Below, piece by piece: positions 1 to 7,059 of a stretch of 19,798 nucleotides of DNA (positions are counted from its first letter, which is position 1; every line of letters starts with the position of its first letter). A program made the position numbers and the translations under genes. The notes beneath the pieces were generated by a model. The model made no database searches. It saw nothing but the letters and a program-made list of their open reading frames with translations, and was not told where the DNA came from. Source of the DNA: Lachnospiraceae bacterium (GTDB lineage Bacteria > Bacillota_A > Clostridia > Lachnospirales > Lachnospiraceae); the NCBI GenBank assembly GCA_017437705.1, contig JAFRYJ010000134.1, forward strand, positions 1 through 19,798, in the 5' to 3' direction.

Positions 1-193
1 CTTTTTCCGGCTGAAGCACTCTGATGCCCCGCTTAAGGGCTTCCTCCTTTACCGGGGAGAATGCGGGCTTGCCGCTCCTTCCCCTGGGCTTGTCAGGCTG
101 TGTCACCACCAGGCATACATCGTGGCCGCTGTCGCAGAGGGCGGAAAGCGCAGGCACCGCAAAATCCGGTGTGCCCATATATACTATCTTCAT
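1..193 (-). CDS. fmt: Methionyl-tRNA formyltransferase, N-terminal part (cut by left window edge)
   Basis: Formylates Met-tRNAfMet with 10-formyl-THF so that translation can initiate; acts in the cytoplasm. Only about 64 N-terminal residues are in the window. They begin [16 protein letters not shown], the typical first strand and loop of the Fmt formyltransferase fold, followed by a TQPDKPRGR stretch that is also characteristic of the family. The ATG at 193 overlaps the TGA of def in an ATGA arrangement, so the two genes are probably translationally coupled. Pairing of the formylase and deformylase genes is common in bacteria. The C-terminal end lies outside the window, so intactness cannot be judged. 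Confidence 0.95.
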   Translation of the reverse strand, partial: MKIVYMGTPDFAVPALSALCDSGHDVCLVVTQPDKPRGRSGKPAFSPVKEEALKRGIRVLQPEK

Positions 194-681
194 TCGATCT
201 CCGGCTCCTCTTCATCGTCTTCCATCGGAACGTCCCGGAGGCCGCCCGTGGTCTTGCTTGAATAAAGCACTCCCTCGAGATGGTCGTTTTCGTGGCATAT
301 GGCCCTGGCAAAGAAGCCTTCCGCTTCCAGCTCGAAGGGCTGCATGTCCCTTCCGAGAGCCTTGATCTTTACCTTCTCCGGTCTTACTACCGTTCCGACC
401 TTGCCGGGCACCGAGAGACATCCCTCGTCTCCGACCTGCTCTCCCTCTGTTTCCAGTATCTCGGGATTTATGAAAACGTAGGTCCCTTCGCCGATATCTA
501 CGATAAATATCTTCCTCAGCACTCCCACCTGGGGCGCTGCGATGCCTACTCCGTTCTCCACGTTCATGGTCTCGATCATATCGTCGATGAGCTCCTCGAG
601 CCTGGGGGTAAGCTCCTTAACTTCCTTTGTCTTTTTGTTAAGTATCGGATCGCCTTCGATCCTTAATGTTCTTACAGCCAT
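190..681 (-). CDS. def: Peptide deformylase
   Basis: Removes the formyl group from the N-terminal methionine of new proteins; a metal-dependent enzyme acting at the ribosome exit. The 163-residue protein has all three deformylase motifs in order: GVGIAAPQ (residues 44-51), EGCLS (86-90, with the metal-ligand Cys 88) and HENDH (130-134, metal-binding His 130 and His 134 with catalytic Glu 131). The C-terminus ends in a short acidic tail. The ATG at 681 has GGAGG a few bases upstream. The gene lies 54 bases after priA and overlaps fmt by 4 bases, so formylation and deformylation genes are co-transcribed. Confidence 0.97.
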   Translation of the reverse strand: MAVRTLRIEGDPILNKKTKEVKELTPRLEELIDDMIETMNVENGVGIAAPQVGVLRKIFIVDIGEGTYVFINPEILETEGEQVGDEGCLSVPGKVGTVVRPEKVKIKALGRDMQPFELEAEGFFARAICHENDHLEGVLYSSKTTGGLRDVPMEDDEEEPEIE

Positions 682-735
682 CTGATGACCCTCCGAATTA
701 TATTATACTACAAAATTATGTAGATTTTATGTACG

Positions 736-2961
736 TCAGTAACTGTTTACCGGATCCGGGTCGAAGGATACATGTACGTCCCTGGGGAGGCTCTCCTGCG
801 CAAAGCTCATAACATCACGGATGATGTCTCTTAAAAGCTCCCTGTCCCGGCTCTTGATATATACGGTCCTTCTGTAGATATCCTTTCCCTTTGCCAAAGA
901 TGCCTCGGACGGCCCGATAATGTTCACCGCTCCTCCGTATGCCTGCCTGATGATGCCGGCAGCCGATGCCGAAGCCTTTACCGCCTTTTCCTCGTCGGCG
1001 GATTCTATACGTATGTGGAGCATGCTCCCGAAAGGAGGATATCCCATCCTGCTCCTGAATTCCGTTTCCTTTTCGTAAAACGACAGGTAGTCCCTTTCGG
1101 CGGCGGACCGTACCGCATAGTGATCCGGGCTGTAGGTCTGTATCGTTACCTCTCCGGGCTTGTCCGTCCTTCCGGCCCTGCCTCCAACCTGCAGAAGCAG
1201 CTGGAACGTGCGCTCCCCAGACATGTAATCCCCGCCGTATAGCGAAAGGTCCGCAGCCAGTATGCCCGCCAGCGTGACATTCCTGAAATCGTGGCCGTTT
1301 GCTATCATCTGGGTGCCTACCAGGATATCCGCCTCGCCGTCCCTGAATGCCGCGATCACTCTGTCGGCGCCGTCCTTACCCGATGCCGTATCGCGGTCAA
1401 GCCTCAGAACACGGGCGCCGGGAAACTCCTTTCTGATGTAATACTCCACCTTCTGGGTCCCGGTGCCGAAGGTGCCGATGAACTTCGACCCGCACTCCGG
1501 ACACACGGCGGGTACCGGCATCGTCTCGCCGCAGTAATGGCATTTCATGGTGCCGTCGTTGTGGACCGTCATGGACACATCGCAGTGAGGACACTTGATA
1601 ACGTGTCCGCAGCTGCGGCAGGAGATGCAGCCCGCGAAGCCCCTTCTGTTAAGGAAGAGCATCACCTGCTCCTTCTTCCGCAGCCGGTCCAGGATCTGGT
1701 CCTTAAGCCTCCTGCTGAAGATGCTCCTGTTGCCCTGCCGGAGCTCCTCCCTCATATCTATGACGCAGGTCTCAGGCAGCTCCGCCCCGGCAACGGCCCG
1801 CTTCTCCATGGTGTGGAGCACATATTCTCCTGCCTCGCATCTGTAATATGATGCAACGGAGGGCGTTGCCGATCCAAGTACCACAGTAGCTCCTTCATCC
1901 TCGCGTCTCATCATCGCGATCTCTGATGCGCTGTATCTGGGCACCTGTTCGTTCTTATATGATGCAGAATGCTCCTCGTCTATTATGATGAGCCCCAGGT
2001 CGGAAAATGGCATGAATACAGCCGTCCTGGGCCCGATGACCACGTCCGCCTCGCCGTTCAGGATGCGGATGTACTGGTCGTACCGCTCGCCGTCTGACAT
2101 CCGGGAGTTCATCACCGTTATCCTGTCGCCGAATACCGCCTGAAAACGGGAAAACATCTGGGTGGTGAGGGCGATCTCCGGTATGAGCATTATAGCCTGT
2201 CTGCCTCTTTTTATCTGTTCCTTAATAAGGGCGATGTAGACCTCGGTCTTTCCGCTGCCCGTAACGCCGTGGATAAGATGTACCCTTTCGGGCTCGTCCA
2301 GGATGTCGGCCACCGTGCGGGCCTGCTCATCATTGAGCGCCTCCACCGGCGTTTTGTCCTCCAGGCTCAGCTCCGGAGCCCTGTAGATCCTGTTCTGCTT
2401 TTCCTCTATGAGCCCGTCCCGTATAAGAGCCGAAAGGCTCTGCTTCGAAACGCCGTATTCCTCTTTCAGCTCGGAGAGCTTAAGCTCTCCCCTCTGCCTT
2501 ATTGCATTGAGGGCGCGGAGCTTTACCGCCGCTCTCCTGTCCCTGGAGAGCTTTGTTATCATCAGGTCAGCTTCATATTCGGAGACCGATAGCACATAGA
2601 TGCTGTCCGTTTTTTCCTTTACCCGGCTCTTTACCGGCATCACGGTCCTCATGGCCACAGCCATGGAGCAGCCGTAATCACGGCTTATCCTGCCGGCAAG
2701 CTTTACCAGTCGTGCCTCGGCGTCCACGTCGTTGGTATCAAGGGAAATGATGTCCTTGATCCTTTCGGCCTCCATCCCGGCATCATCCAGGATCTCCGTG
2801 ATGTATCCCTTTACGGTGCGGCCGCCCTTTCCGAAGGGCACGATGCAGCTGACGCCGGCGACCGCCCTTTCCTGAAGGGCCTCCGGTATCCTGTAAGTAA
2901 ATATGCTGTTTTGTCTGCCGATGGAAATGTTCACGGCAACGGATGCATACATATCTTTCAT
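736..2961 (-). CDS. priA: Primosomal protein N' (replication restart helicase PriA)
   Basis: A 3'-5' superfamily 2 DNA helicase that recognises stalled forks and reloads the replisome. Counting from the chosen start (741 residues), the N-terminal third is the 3'BD and winged-helix region. Walker A is GVTGSGKT at about 232-239 and the DEEH box at about 328-331. A cysteine-rich zinc module follows at about 445-490, with four CxxC pairs (451/454 region CRSC becomes 448/451, then 457/460, 474/477 and 487/490 in this numbering). A helicase C-lobe follows, including GRAGR. Length is normal for the family. The start is uncertain: two TTG codons at 2970 and 2967, and ATG at 2961 or 2952, are in frame, and none has a good ribosome binding site. 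I chose the first ATG. In Bacillus coaBC lies between rpoZ and priA; it is absent here. Confidence 0.95.
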   Translation of the reverse strand: MKDMYASVAVNISIGRQNSIFTYRIPEALQERAVAGVSCIVPFGKGGRTVKGYITEILDDAGMEAERIKDIISLDTNDVDAEARLVKLAGRISRDYGCSMAVAMRTVMPVKSRVKEKTDSIYVLSVSEYEADLMITKLSRDRRAAVKLRALNAIRQRGELKLSELKEEYGVSKQSLSALIRDGLIEEKQNRIYRAPELSLEDKTPVEALNDEQARTVADILDEPERVHLIHGVTGSGKTEVYIALIKEQIKRGRQAIMLIPEIALTTQMFSRFQAVFGDRITVMNSRMSDGERYDQYIRILNGEADVVIGPRTAVFMPFSDLGLIIIDEEHSASYKNEQVPRYSASEIAMMRREDEGATVVLGSATPSVASYYRCEAGEYVLHTMEKRAVAGAELPETCVIDMREELRQGNRSIFSRRLKDQILDRLRKKEQVMLFLNRRGFAGCISCRSCGHVIKCPHCDVSMTVHNDGTMKCHYCGETMPVPAVCPECGSKFIGTFGTGTQKVEYYIRKEFPGARVLRLDRDTASGKDGADRVIAAFRDGEADILVGTQMIANGHDFRNVTLAGILAADLSLYGGDYMSGERTFQLLLQVGGRAGRTDKPGEVTIQTYSPDHYAVRSAAERDYLSFYEKETEFRSRMGYPPFGSMLHIRIESADEEKAVKASASAAGIIRQAYGGAVNIIGPSEASLAKGKDIYRRTVYIKSRDRELLRDIIRDVMSFAQESLPRDVHVSFDPDPVNSY

Positions 2962-2976
2962 ATCCAACAACTAAAC

Positions 2977-3003
2977 GACCCTATGCACGGCGTGTATAGG
3001 GTC
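2977..3003 (-). other. Intergenic hairpin between rpoZ and priA
   Basis: GACCCTAT and ATAGGGTC form a perfect 8-bp stem. An inner CAC/GTG pair continues it beyond one mismatch, around a 3-base loop. It begins 7 bases after the rpoZ stop. In the direction of transcription it is followed only by GTTTAGTTGTT, so it is not a convincing intrinsic terminator. It may attenuate or mark a processing site before priA, whose ribosome binding site is weak. Read on the plus strand it is followed by TTTT. Confidence 0.5.
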
Positions 3004-3009
3004 TTTTCG

Positions 3010-3396
3010 TCAATCGTCTTCTTCGTCCTCGGATACCTGATCCTCGTCTTCCTCTTCGTCCTCTTCCTCTTCGTATTCGGAGGGCTCTCCCTGATCGTCC
3101 AGATTGATACCCATTATATCCTGGCCGCTGCTGTCGAGGTCTATTGTCACATCTTCCTCATCGTCGATGGCAAGGACCTTTACCTTGCCCTGATATATCT
3201 CCTCAACTGCTGCCGAAAGCGGCTTCATGCTGTCTCCTCCCTCAACGAGAGGCTCGTCGCCGGCTATGATCTGCCTTGCCCTTTTTGCGCACGCTATAAC
3301 GATCGAATACCTGCTGGAAACTACGGGCTCGTCGCCCAGCTCCGTCTCGCTGTTGACCTCTTTCATAAGTTCATTGTATGAAGGATGCATCATCAT
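3010..3396 (-). CDS. rpoZ: DNA-directed RNA polymerase omega subunit with long acidic C-terminal tail
   Basis: The small subunit that helps assemble and stabilise RNA polymerase by clamping beta-prime. The first ~76 residues are a typical omega core: MHPSYNELMKEVNSET, then SSRYSIVIACAKRARQII (conserved helix), then KPLSAAVEEIYQGKV. Residues ~77-128 are an added acidic extension; in the last 25 residues, 19 are Asp or Glu. Most Firmicute omega proteins stop at about 65-80 residues, so this one is long. Three consecutive ATG codons (3396, 3393, 3390) can start it. The first overlaps the gmk TGA, and GGGGAGGAAG lies just upstream. The position after gmk is conserved across Firmicutes. Confidence 0.93.
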   Translation of the reverse strand: MMMHPSYNELMKEVNSETELGDEPVVSSRYSIVIACAKRARQIIAGDEPLVEGGDSMKPLSAAVEEIYQGKVKVLAIDDEEDVTIDLDSSGQDIMGINLDDQGEPSEYEEEEDEEEDEDQVSEDEEDD

Positions 3397-4055
3397 AATA
3401 GGTCTTCCTCCCCGGTCTTATCTATTTCGTCTAAAAATGTCATTAAGTCTCTTTTGATCACCGCCGCGCTGCCCGGGGTCCGTGCGACCCTGTTCTGCTC
3501 CGCGGTTATAATGCTGTTTACCGTCTCCACGGATGTATCCACATCCTCATTGACGATAAGATAATCGTATTTTTCTATAAAGTCCGCTTCCTCGGAAGCC
3601 CTTTTCATCCTGCTGATGATGGTCTTGAGATCCTCGGTCCCTCTGGTCCTTAGCCTCCTGTAAAGTTCCTCCGGCGTGCCGGCCGTTACGAACAGTAAAA
3701 GCACGTCCGGGAACCGTTCCTTTATCTTAAGGGCTCCCTGTATCTCTATCTCCAGGATGACGTTCCTGCCCTCTGCGAGTCTGTCCAAAACATACTTCCT
3801 GGGCGTCCCGTAAAAATTGTCCACGTATCCGGCGTATTCCAGGAGCTCGCCCTCTTCTATCATGCGGAGGAACTCTTCCTTCTCCACGAAGAAGTATTCT
3901 CTTCCGTGGACCTCTCCCTCCCGGGGCTTCCTGGTGGTCGCCGATATGGAAAGGGCATATTTCTCGGGGTATTTACCGAGAAGCGCCTTCATGATGGTCC
4001 CCTTGCCGGCTCCGGAAAAACCGGATACCACCGTAAGTATACCTTTGTTATTCAT
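3393..4055 (-). CDS. gmk: Guanylate kinase
   Basis: Phosphorylates GMP to GDP using ATP, an essential step in guanine nucleotide supply and recycling. The P-loop is SGFSGAGKGT at residues 11-20. The GMP-binding segment ATTRKPREGEVHGREYFFV follows at about 39-57, and a YGTPR motif lies around residue 82-86. At 220 residues it is slightly longer than the ~205 usual for the family, with a short acidic end. The ATG at 4055 has GGGAGA about 8 bases upstream and is 21 bases after yicC. In many Firmicutes remA (DUF370) sits between yicC and gmk; here there is no room for it. Confidence 0.97.
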   Translation of the reverse strand: MNNKGILTVVSGFSGAGKGTIMKALLGKYPEKYALSISATTRKPREGEVHGREYFFVEKEEFLRMIEEGELLEYAGYVDNFYGTPRKYVLDRLAEGRNVILEIEIQGALKIKERFPDVLLLFVTAGTPEELYRRLRTRGTEDLKTIISRMKRASEEADFIEKYDYLIVNEDVDTSVETVNSIITAEQNRVARTPGSAAVIKRDLMTFLDEIDKTGEEDLL

Positions 4056-4076
4056 GGCATCTCCCGTGTTTCGGTC

Positions 4077-4955
4077 TTATTCTATATTCTGGATCTGTTC
4101 CCTTATTTTCTCTATGAGGGTCTTCATCTCGATGCCCAGATCCACCACCGCAAGATCGTCTGATTTTGAAAGCGTGGTATTGGCTTCCCTGTTCATCTCC
4201 TGGGCGATAAAGTCCAGCTTCCTGCCGATGCTGCCGCTCTTTTCCAGCTCGTCCCGCATCTTTTTTATGTGGCTGGAAAGCCTTACCAGTTCCTCGTCCA
4301 CGCAGATCTTGTCGGCCATGATGGCCACCTCGGTGAGCACCCTGCTCTCATCCAGCGTGTTGTCTCCAAGGAGGTTCTGTATCTTCTCGGTGAGCTTCTG
4401 CTGGTATTCCCCGATGATGCGGGGCTCCATGACCTTTATCTTCTCCACCACGTCTGAAAGCTCCGAAAGCTTTGCGACAAGGTCCGCCTTAAGGTGCTCT
4501 CCTTCCGTCTCCCTGGTCCTGATAAAGCCCTGCACCGCTATTGATGCGGCTTCCTCCACCACCGGCCATACCCTGTCCTCTTCGAAAACATTGTCCTCCA
4601 ACGTAATGACCTCGGGAAATCTGGCTATGGACGCTGCGTCAACGCTGCCGCCTATGGAAAAGTCCTCCGCGATCCTGGCGATGGCGTCGATGTAAGCTTT
4701 CGCTATATTGCCGTGGTAATTTATGCCGGCATCCCCGTCGTCGTATACCTCGTAAGATGCCGAAACATCCACCTTGCCCCTTAGTATGCTCTCCTTGAGA
4801 TAATTGCGGAGCCTTCCCTCCAGGAAGGACAGTTTTCGGGGTATGCGGATGTTGAATTCGTTGTATTTGTGGTTGACTGCCTTTATCTCCACAGTCACCC
4901 TTATATCCGGGCCGGCGGCTTCACCGCAGCCGTAGCCAGTCATGCTTCTGATCAC
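4077..4955 (-). CDS. yicC: YicC/YloC family endoribonuclease
   Basis: A member of the YicC/YloC family, for which endoribonuclease activity has been reported in E. coli and Bacillus homologues; cytoplasmic. I place the start at GTG 4955, which gives the family-typical N-terminus VIRSMTGYGCGEA and a 292-residue protein, the normal length. AGGTGA lies 5 bases upstream. An in-frame ATG at 4997 would add 14 unrelated residues and lies very close to the promoter. Further family signatures are VEIKAVNHKYNE near residue 25-36 and GRKLDFIAQEMNREANT near 243-259, the latter in the YicC C-terminal domain. It is the first gene of the yicC-gmk-rpoZ-priA-def-fmt operon. Confidence 0.93.
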   Translation of the reverse strand: MIRSMTGYGCGEAAGPDIRVTVEIKAVNHKYNEFNIRIPRKLSFLEGRLRNYLKESILRGKVDVSASYEVYDDGDAGINYHGNIAKAYIDAIARIAEDFSIGGSVDAASIARFPEVITLEDNVFEEDRVWPVVEEAASIAVQGFIRTRETEGEHLKADLVAKLSELSDVVEKIKVMEPRIIGEYQQKLTEKIQNLLGDNTLDESRVLTEVAIMADKICVDEELVRLSSHIKKMRDELEKSGSIGRKLDFIAQEMNREANTTLSKSDDLAVVDLGIEMKTLIEKIREQIQNIE

Positions 4956-5002
4956 TTTTTCACCTGTTCCTGAATACTGATACGCATAATTACACAAAAT
5001 AG

Positions 5003-5031
5003 ATTATACTTCAAGCGTTGATGTTCGTCAA
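5003..5031 (-). promoter_or_regulatory. Sigma-A type promoter of the yicC-gmk-rpoZ operon
   Basis: Read on the minus strand: TTGACG (-35, 5026-5031), a 17-base spacer, then a perfect TATAAT (-10, 5003-5008). It lies about 48 bases upstream of the yicC GTG and is the strongest match in the divergent intergenic region on this strand. Confidence 0.85.
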
Positions 5032-5034
5032 TTC

Positions 5035-5063
5035 TTTACCGCCCTGTCCCGCCGTGATATAAT
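5035..5063 (+). promoter_or_regulatory. Sigma-A type promoter of rqcH (extended -10)
   Basis: TTTACC (-35, 5035-5040), a 17-base spacer, then TATAAT (5058-5063) preceded by TG one base upstream (5055-5056), an extended -10. Its -35 box is only 3 bases from the -35 box of the divergent yicC promoter. The two polymerases would therefore compete for one binding site. Confidence 0.8.
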
Positions 5064-5078
5064 CCCTGTCATATAAGG

Positions 5079-5111
5079 CTCCGGACCGCCTGGTAAAGGC
5101 GGTATGCGGAG
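5079..5111 (+). other. Hairpin at the 5' end of the rqcH leader
   Basis: ACCGCC (5085-5090) pairs with GGCGGT (5098-5103) around a 7-base loop. CTCCG (5079-5083) pairs with CGGAG (5107-5111) to extend the stem past a small internal loop. It would start within ~10 bases of the predicted transcription start. No T-run follows, so a 5' stabilising hairpin is more likely than a terminator. The ribosome binding site GGAGGA is 17 bases further on, unpaired. Confidence 0.5.
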
Positions 5112-5139
5112 GCATCATCTGTAAAACGGAGGATCTGAA

Positions 5140-6891
5140 ATGGCATTTGACGGGCTTACCGTGAATGAGCTTGCCTTTGAACTGAATAAAGAACTCGAGG
5201 GCGCCCGCATCCAGAAGATCTACCAGCCCGGGGCCGAGGAGCTGCTCCTGGTGCTGAAGGCAGGCGGCAGGACCTTCCGCCTCATGATGTCGGCGGAGCC
5301 CGCCCTCCCGATGATATACTTAAGGGAAGACTCCGGGGAGAACCCGGCCAGCGCTCCCAATTTCTGCATGCTCTTAAGGAAGCATCTGACCGGCGGAAAG
5401 ATCGTATCCATCGAACAGCCGGGTCTGGAGAGGATAATCATCATAAAGATCCTGCACCAGAGTGAGCTGGGTGATGTCTGCGAAAGGCGTCTTTATACGG
5501 AGCTGATGGGAAGGCACAGCAACATCATCCTTACGGACAGCGATGATGTCATCATCGATTCCATAAAGAGGATTCCGCCCTTTGTGAGCACCGTCAGGAC
5601 AGTCCTGCCGGGACACAGGTATTTTATACCCAATACTCAGGACAAGGCCGATCCCCTTGAAACGGACAGGGCCGGCTTTGAGGAAAAGCTCAGAGCCTCG
5701 TCATCCGATACTCAGAAGGCGCTTTATACGTCGTTTACCGGGCTGAGCCCCGTTATCTCCTGGGAGATCTGCCACCGTGCCGGAGTAGATGAAAGGATAC
5801 CATCGGCAGAGCTTTCCTGCGATGATCTCGGGCGCCTTTATACTTCCTTTGCGGCGGTAATGGACGATATGAAGGCCCACCGGTACGACCCCCGCATTTA
5901 CTACGAGAACGGTCTGCCGGCGGAGTATGCCGCGGTGGAGCTCACATCCTACGGCGGTGCCGTTGCAGTCGCCTACGGCAGCATGCCTTCGCTTCTTTAT
6001 GCATATTACAGCGAAAAGGCCCGTGTCCTGAACATGCGCCAGCGTTCACAGGACCTTAGGAATCTGGTTAAGACGGACCTGGAGCGTGCGACCAAAAAGC
6101 TGGACCTTCAGCTGTCACAGCTTGAAGACAGCGAAAAACGGGAAAAGTACAGGATATGGGGAGAGCTTATAACAGCCTACGGCTATTCGGCCGTCCCTGG
6201 CGATACGGTGCTCCGCTGCGAAAATTATTACGACGATAATAAGCCGGTGGATATCCCGCTGAATAAAGACCTTTCCGCCATAGACAACGCCAAAAAATAC
6301 TTCGAGCGTTACAACAAGCTGAAAAGGACCTTCGATTCCCTTACGGTCCAGATCGAAAAGACCCGCCGGGAAAAGGCCCTTCTGGAATCCATACTCCTTT
6401 CCATAGACCTGGCGTCCACATCGGCCGATCTTAAGGATATTAAGGATGAGCTGACAGAGCACGGATATATGAAAAAGCGGCCCGGGAAAAGCAAAAAGGA
6501 AGCGTCGCCCGGGAAGTCCAGGCCCATGCATTTCATGACCGATACGGGTCTCGATATTTATGTTGGGAAGAACAACTATCAGAACGAGGACATAACCTTC
6601 AGGCTTGCCTCCGGTTCGGACTGGTGGTTCCATGCGAAAAACACTCCCGGCTCCCATGTTATCCTGAAATGCGGCAGTGAAATGCCGGATGACCTGGCCT
6701 TCGAGCAGGCTGCCAGGCTGGCCGCACATTTTTCCGACGCAGGAAACGGGACAAAGGCCGAGGTGGATTATACTCAGCGCAAAAACCTTAAAAAGCCGCC
6801 GGAGAGCGCCGCCGGCTTTGTGATATACCATACGAATTATTCCATGACCATCGATACAGATATCAGCGCCATAAAGAAGATCAGCGGATGA
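5140..6891 (+). CDS. rqcH: Rqc2/RqcH homologue, NFACT family (ribosome quality control)
   Basis: Binds stalled 50S-peptidyl-tRNA complexes and recruits alanyl-tRNA to add C-terminal alanine tails that mark nascent chains for degradation (known for Bacillus RqcH). Streptococcal relatives were named fibronectin-binding proteins (FbpA). The 583-residue protein starts MAFDGLT, typical of the family. The NFACT-N region contains FCMLLRKH (75-82) and ELMGRHSNII (about 120-130). A helix-rich, coiled-coil middle spans about 285-430. The NFACT-R domain begins near residue 461 and holds DIYVGKNNYQNE and SGSDWWFHAKNTPGSHVI. The conserved Asp-Arg pair at 97-98 of Bacillus RqcH reads Glu-Arg here (GLER). 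GGAGGA lies 6 bases before the ATG. It is a single-gene transcript. Confidence 0.94.
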   Translation: MAFDGLTVNELAFELNKELEGARIQKIYQPGAEELLLVLKAGGRTFRLMMSAEPALPMIYLREDSGENPASAPNFCMLLRKHLTGGKIVSIEQPGLERIIIIKILHQSELGDVCERRLYTELMGRHSNIILTDSDDVIIDSIKRIPPFVSTVRTVLPGHRYFIPNTQDKADPLETDRAGFEEKLRASSSDTQKALYTSFTGLSPVISWEICHRAGVDERIPSAELSCDDLGRLYTSFAAVMDDMKAHRYDPRIYYENGLPAEYAAVELTSYGGAVAVAYGSMPSLLYAYYSEKARVLNMRQRSQDLRNLVKTDLERATKKLDLQLSQLEDSEKREKYRIWGELITAYGYSAVPGDTVLRCENYYDDNKPVDIPLNKDLSAIDNAKKYFERYNKLKRTFDSLTVQIEKTRREKALLESILLSIDLASTSADLKDIKDELTEHGYMKKRPGKSKKEASPGKSRPMHFMTDTGLDIYVGKNNYQNEDITFRLASGSDWWFHAKNTPGSHVILKCGSEMPDDLAFEQAARLAAHFSDAGNGTKAEVDYTQRKNLKKPPESAAGFVIYHTNYSMTIDTDISAIKKISG

Positions 6892-6927
6892 CACTTTTTC
6901 ATACATCGTATTCAGGTCTTATGCAAA

Positions 6928-6964
6928 GATGCACCGAACGCCTTTTAATGGCTTCCGGTGCATC
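6928..6964 (+). terminator. Probable terminator of rqcH
   Basis: A 15-bp stem with two mismatches: GATGCACCG (6928-6936) pairs perfectly with CGGTGCATC (6956-6964), with an inner GCC/GGC pair and a TTTTAAT loop. It lies 37 bases after the rqcH stop. The T-tract after the stem is poor (TTCTGTCTG), so termination may be partial or rely on structures further on. Confidence 0.6.
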
Positions 6965-6970
6965 TTCTGT

Positions 6971-7026
6971 CTGCCGTTTCCTACGGCAGCATAACATTCT
7001 GTAGCTTTTATCTTAAGAAACGGCAG
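6971..7026. repeat. Three-copy CTGCCGT inverted repeats between convergent genes
   Basis: CTGCCGT at 6971-6977 can pair with ACGGCAG at 6983-6989 (7 bp, 5-base loop). Extended to CTGCCGTTTC (6971-6980), it can instead pair with GAAACGGCAG at 7017-7026 (10 bp, 36-base loop). The two hairpins are mutually exclusive. The segment lies between the 3' ends of rqcH and the spo0A-like gene. Confidence 0.6.
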
Positions 7027-7035
7027 GCATATTAT

Positions 7036-7057
7036 GATGCGGGTCCCCTCCCGCATC
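7036..7057 (-). terminator. Hairpin directly after the spo0A-like gene
   Basis: A perfect 8-bp GATGCGGG/CCCGCATC stem with a 6-base loop, starting 2 bases after the TAG stop on the minus strand. ATAATATG follows, with no T-run, so it may be a weak terminator or a 3'-end protecting structure. Confidence 0.5.
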
Positions 7058-7059
7058 AG

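Noticed and set aside
690..712. TATAATATAAT upstream of def as an internal promoter
   Set aside because: No acceptable -35 box at 16-18 bases, and it would leave almost no leader before the def ribosome binding site.
3817..4695. 292-residue plus-strand open frame rich in Ser
   Set aside because: Shadow of gmk and yicC on the opposite strand.
4956..4997. ATG 4997 as start of yicC
   Set aside because: It is just 6 bases from the -10 box and adds 14 residues before the family-typical IRSMTGYG start; GTG 4955 has a better ribosome binding site.
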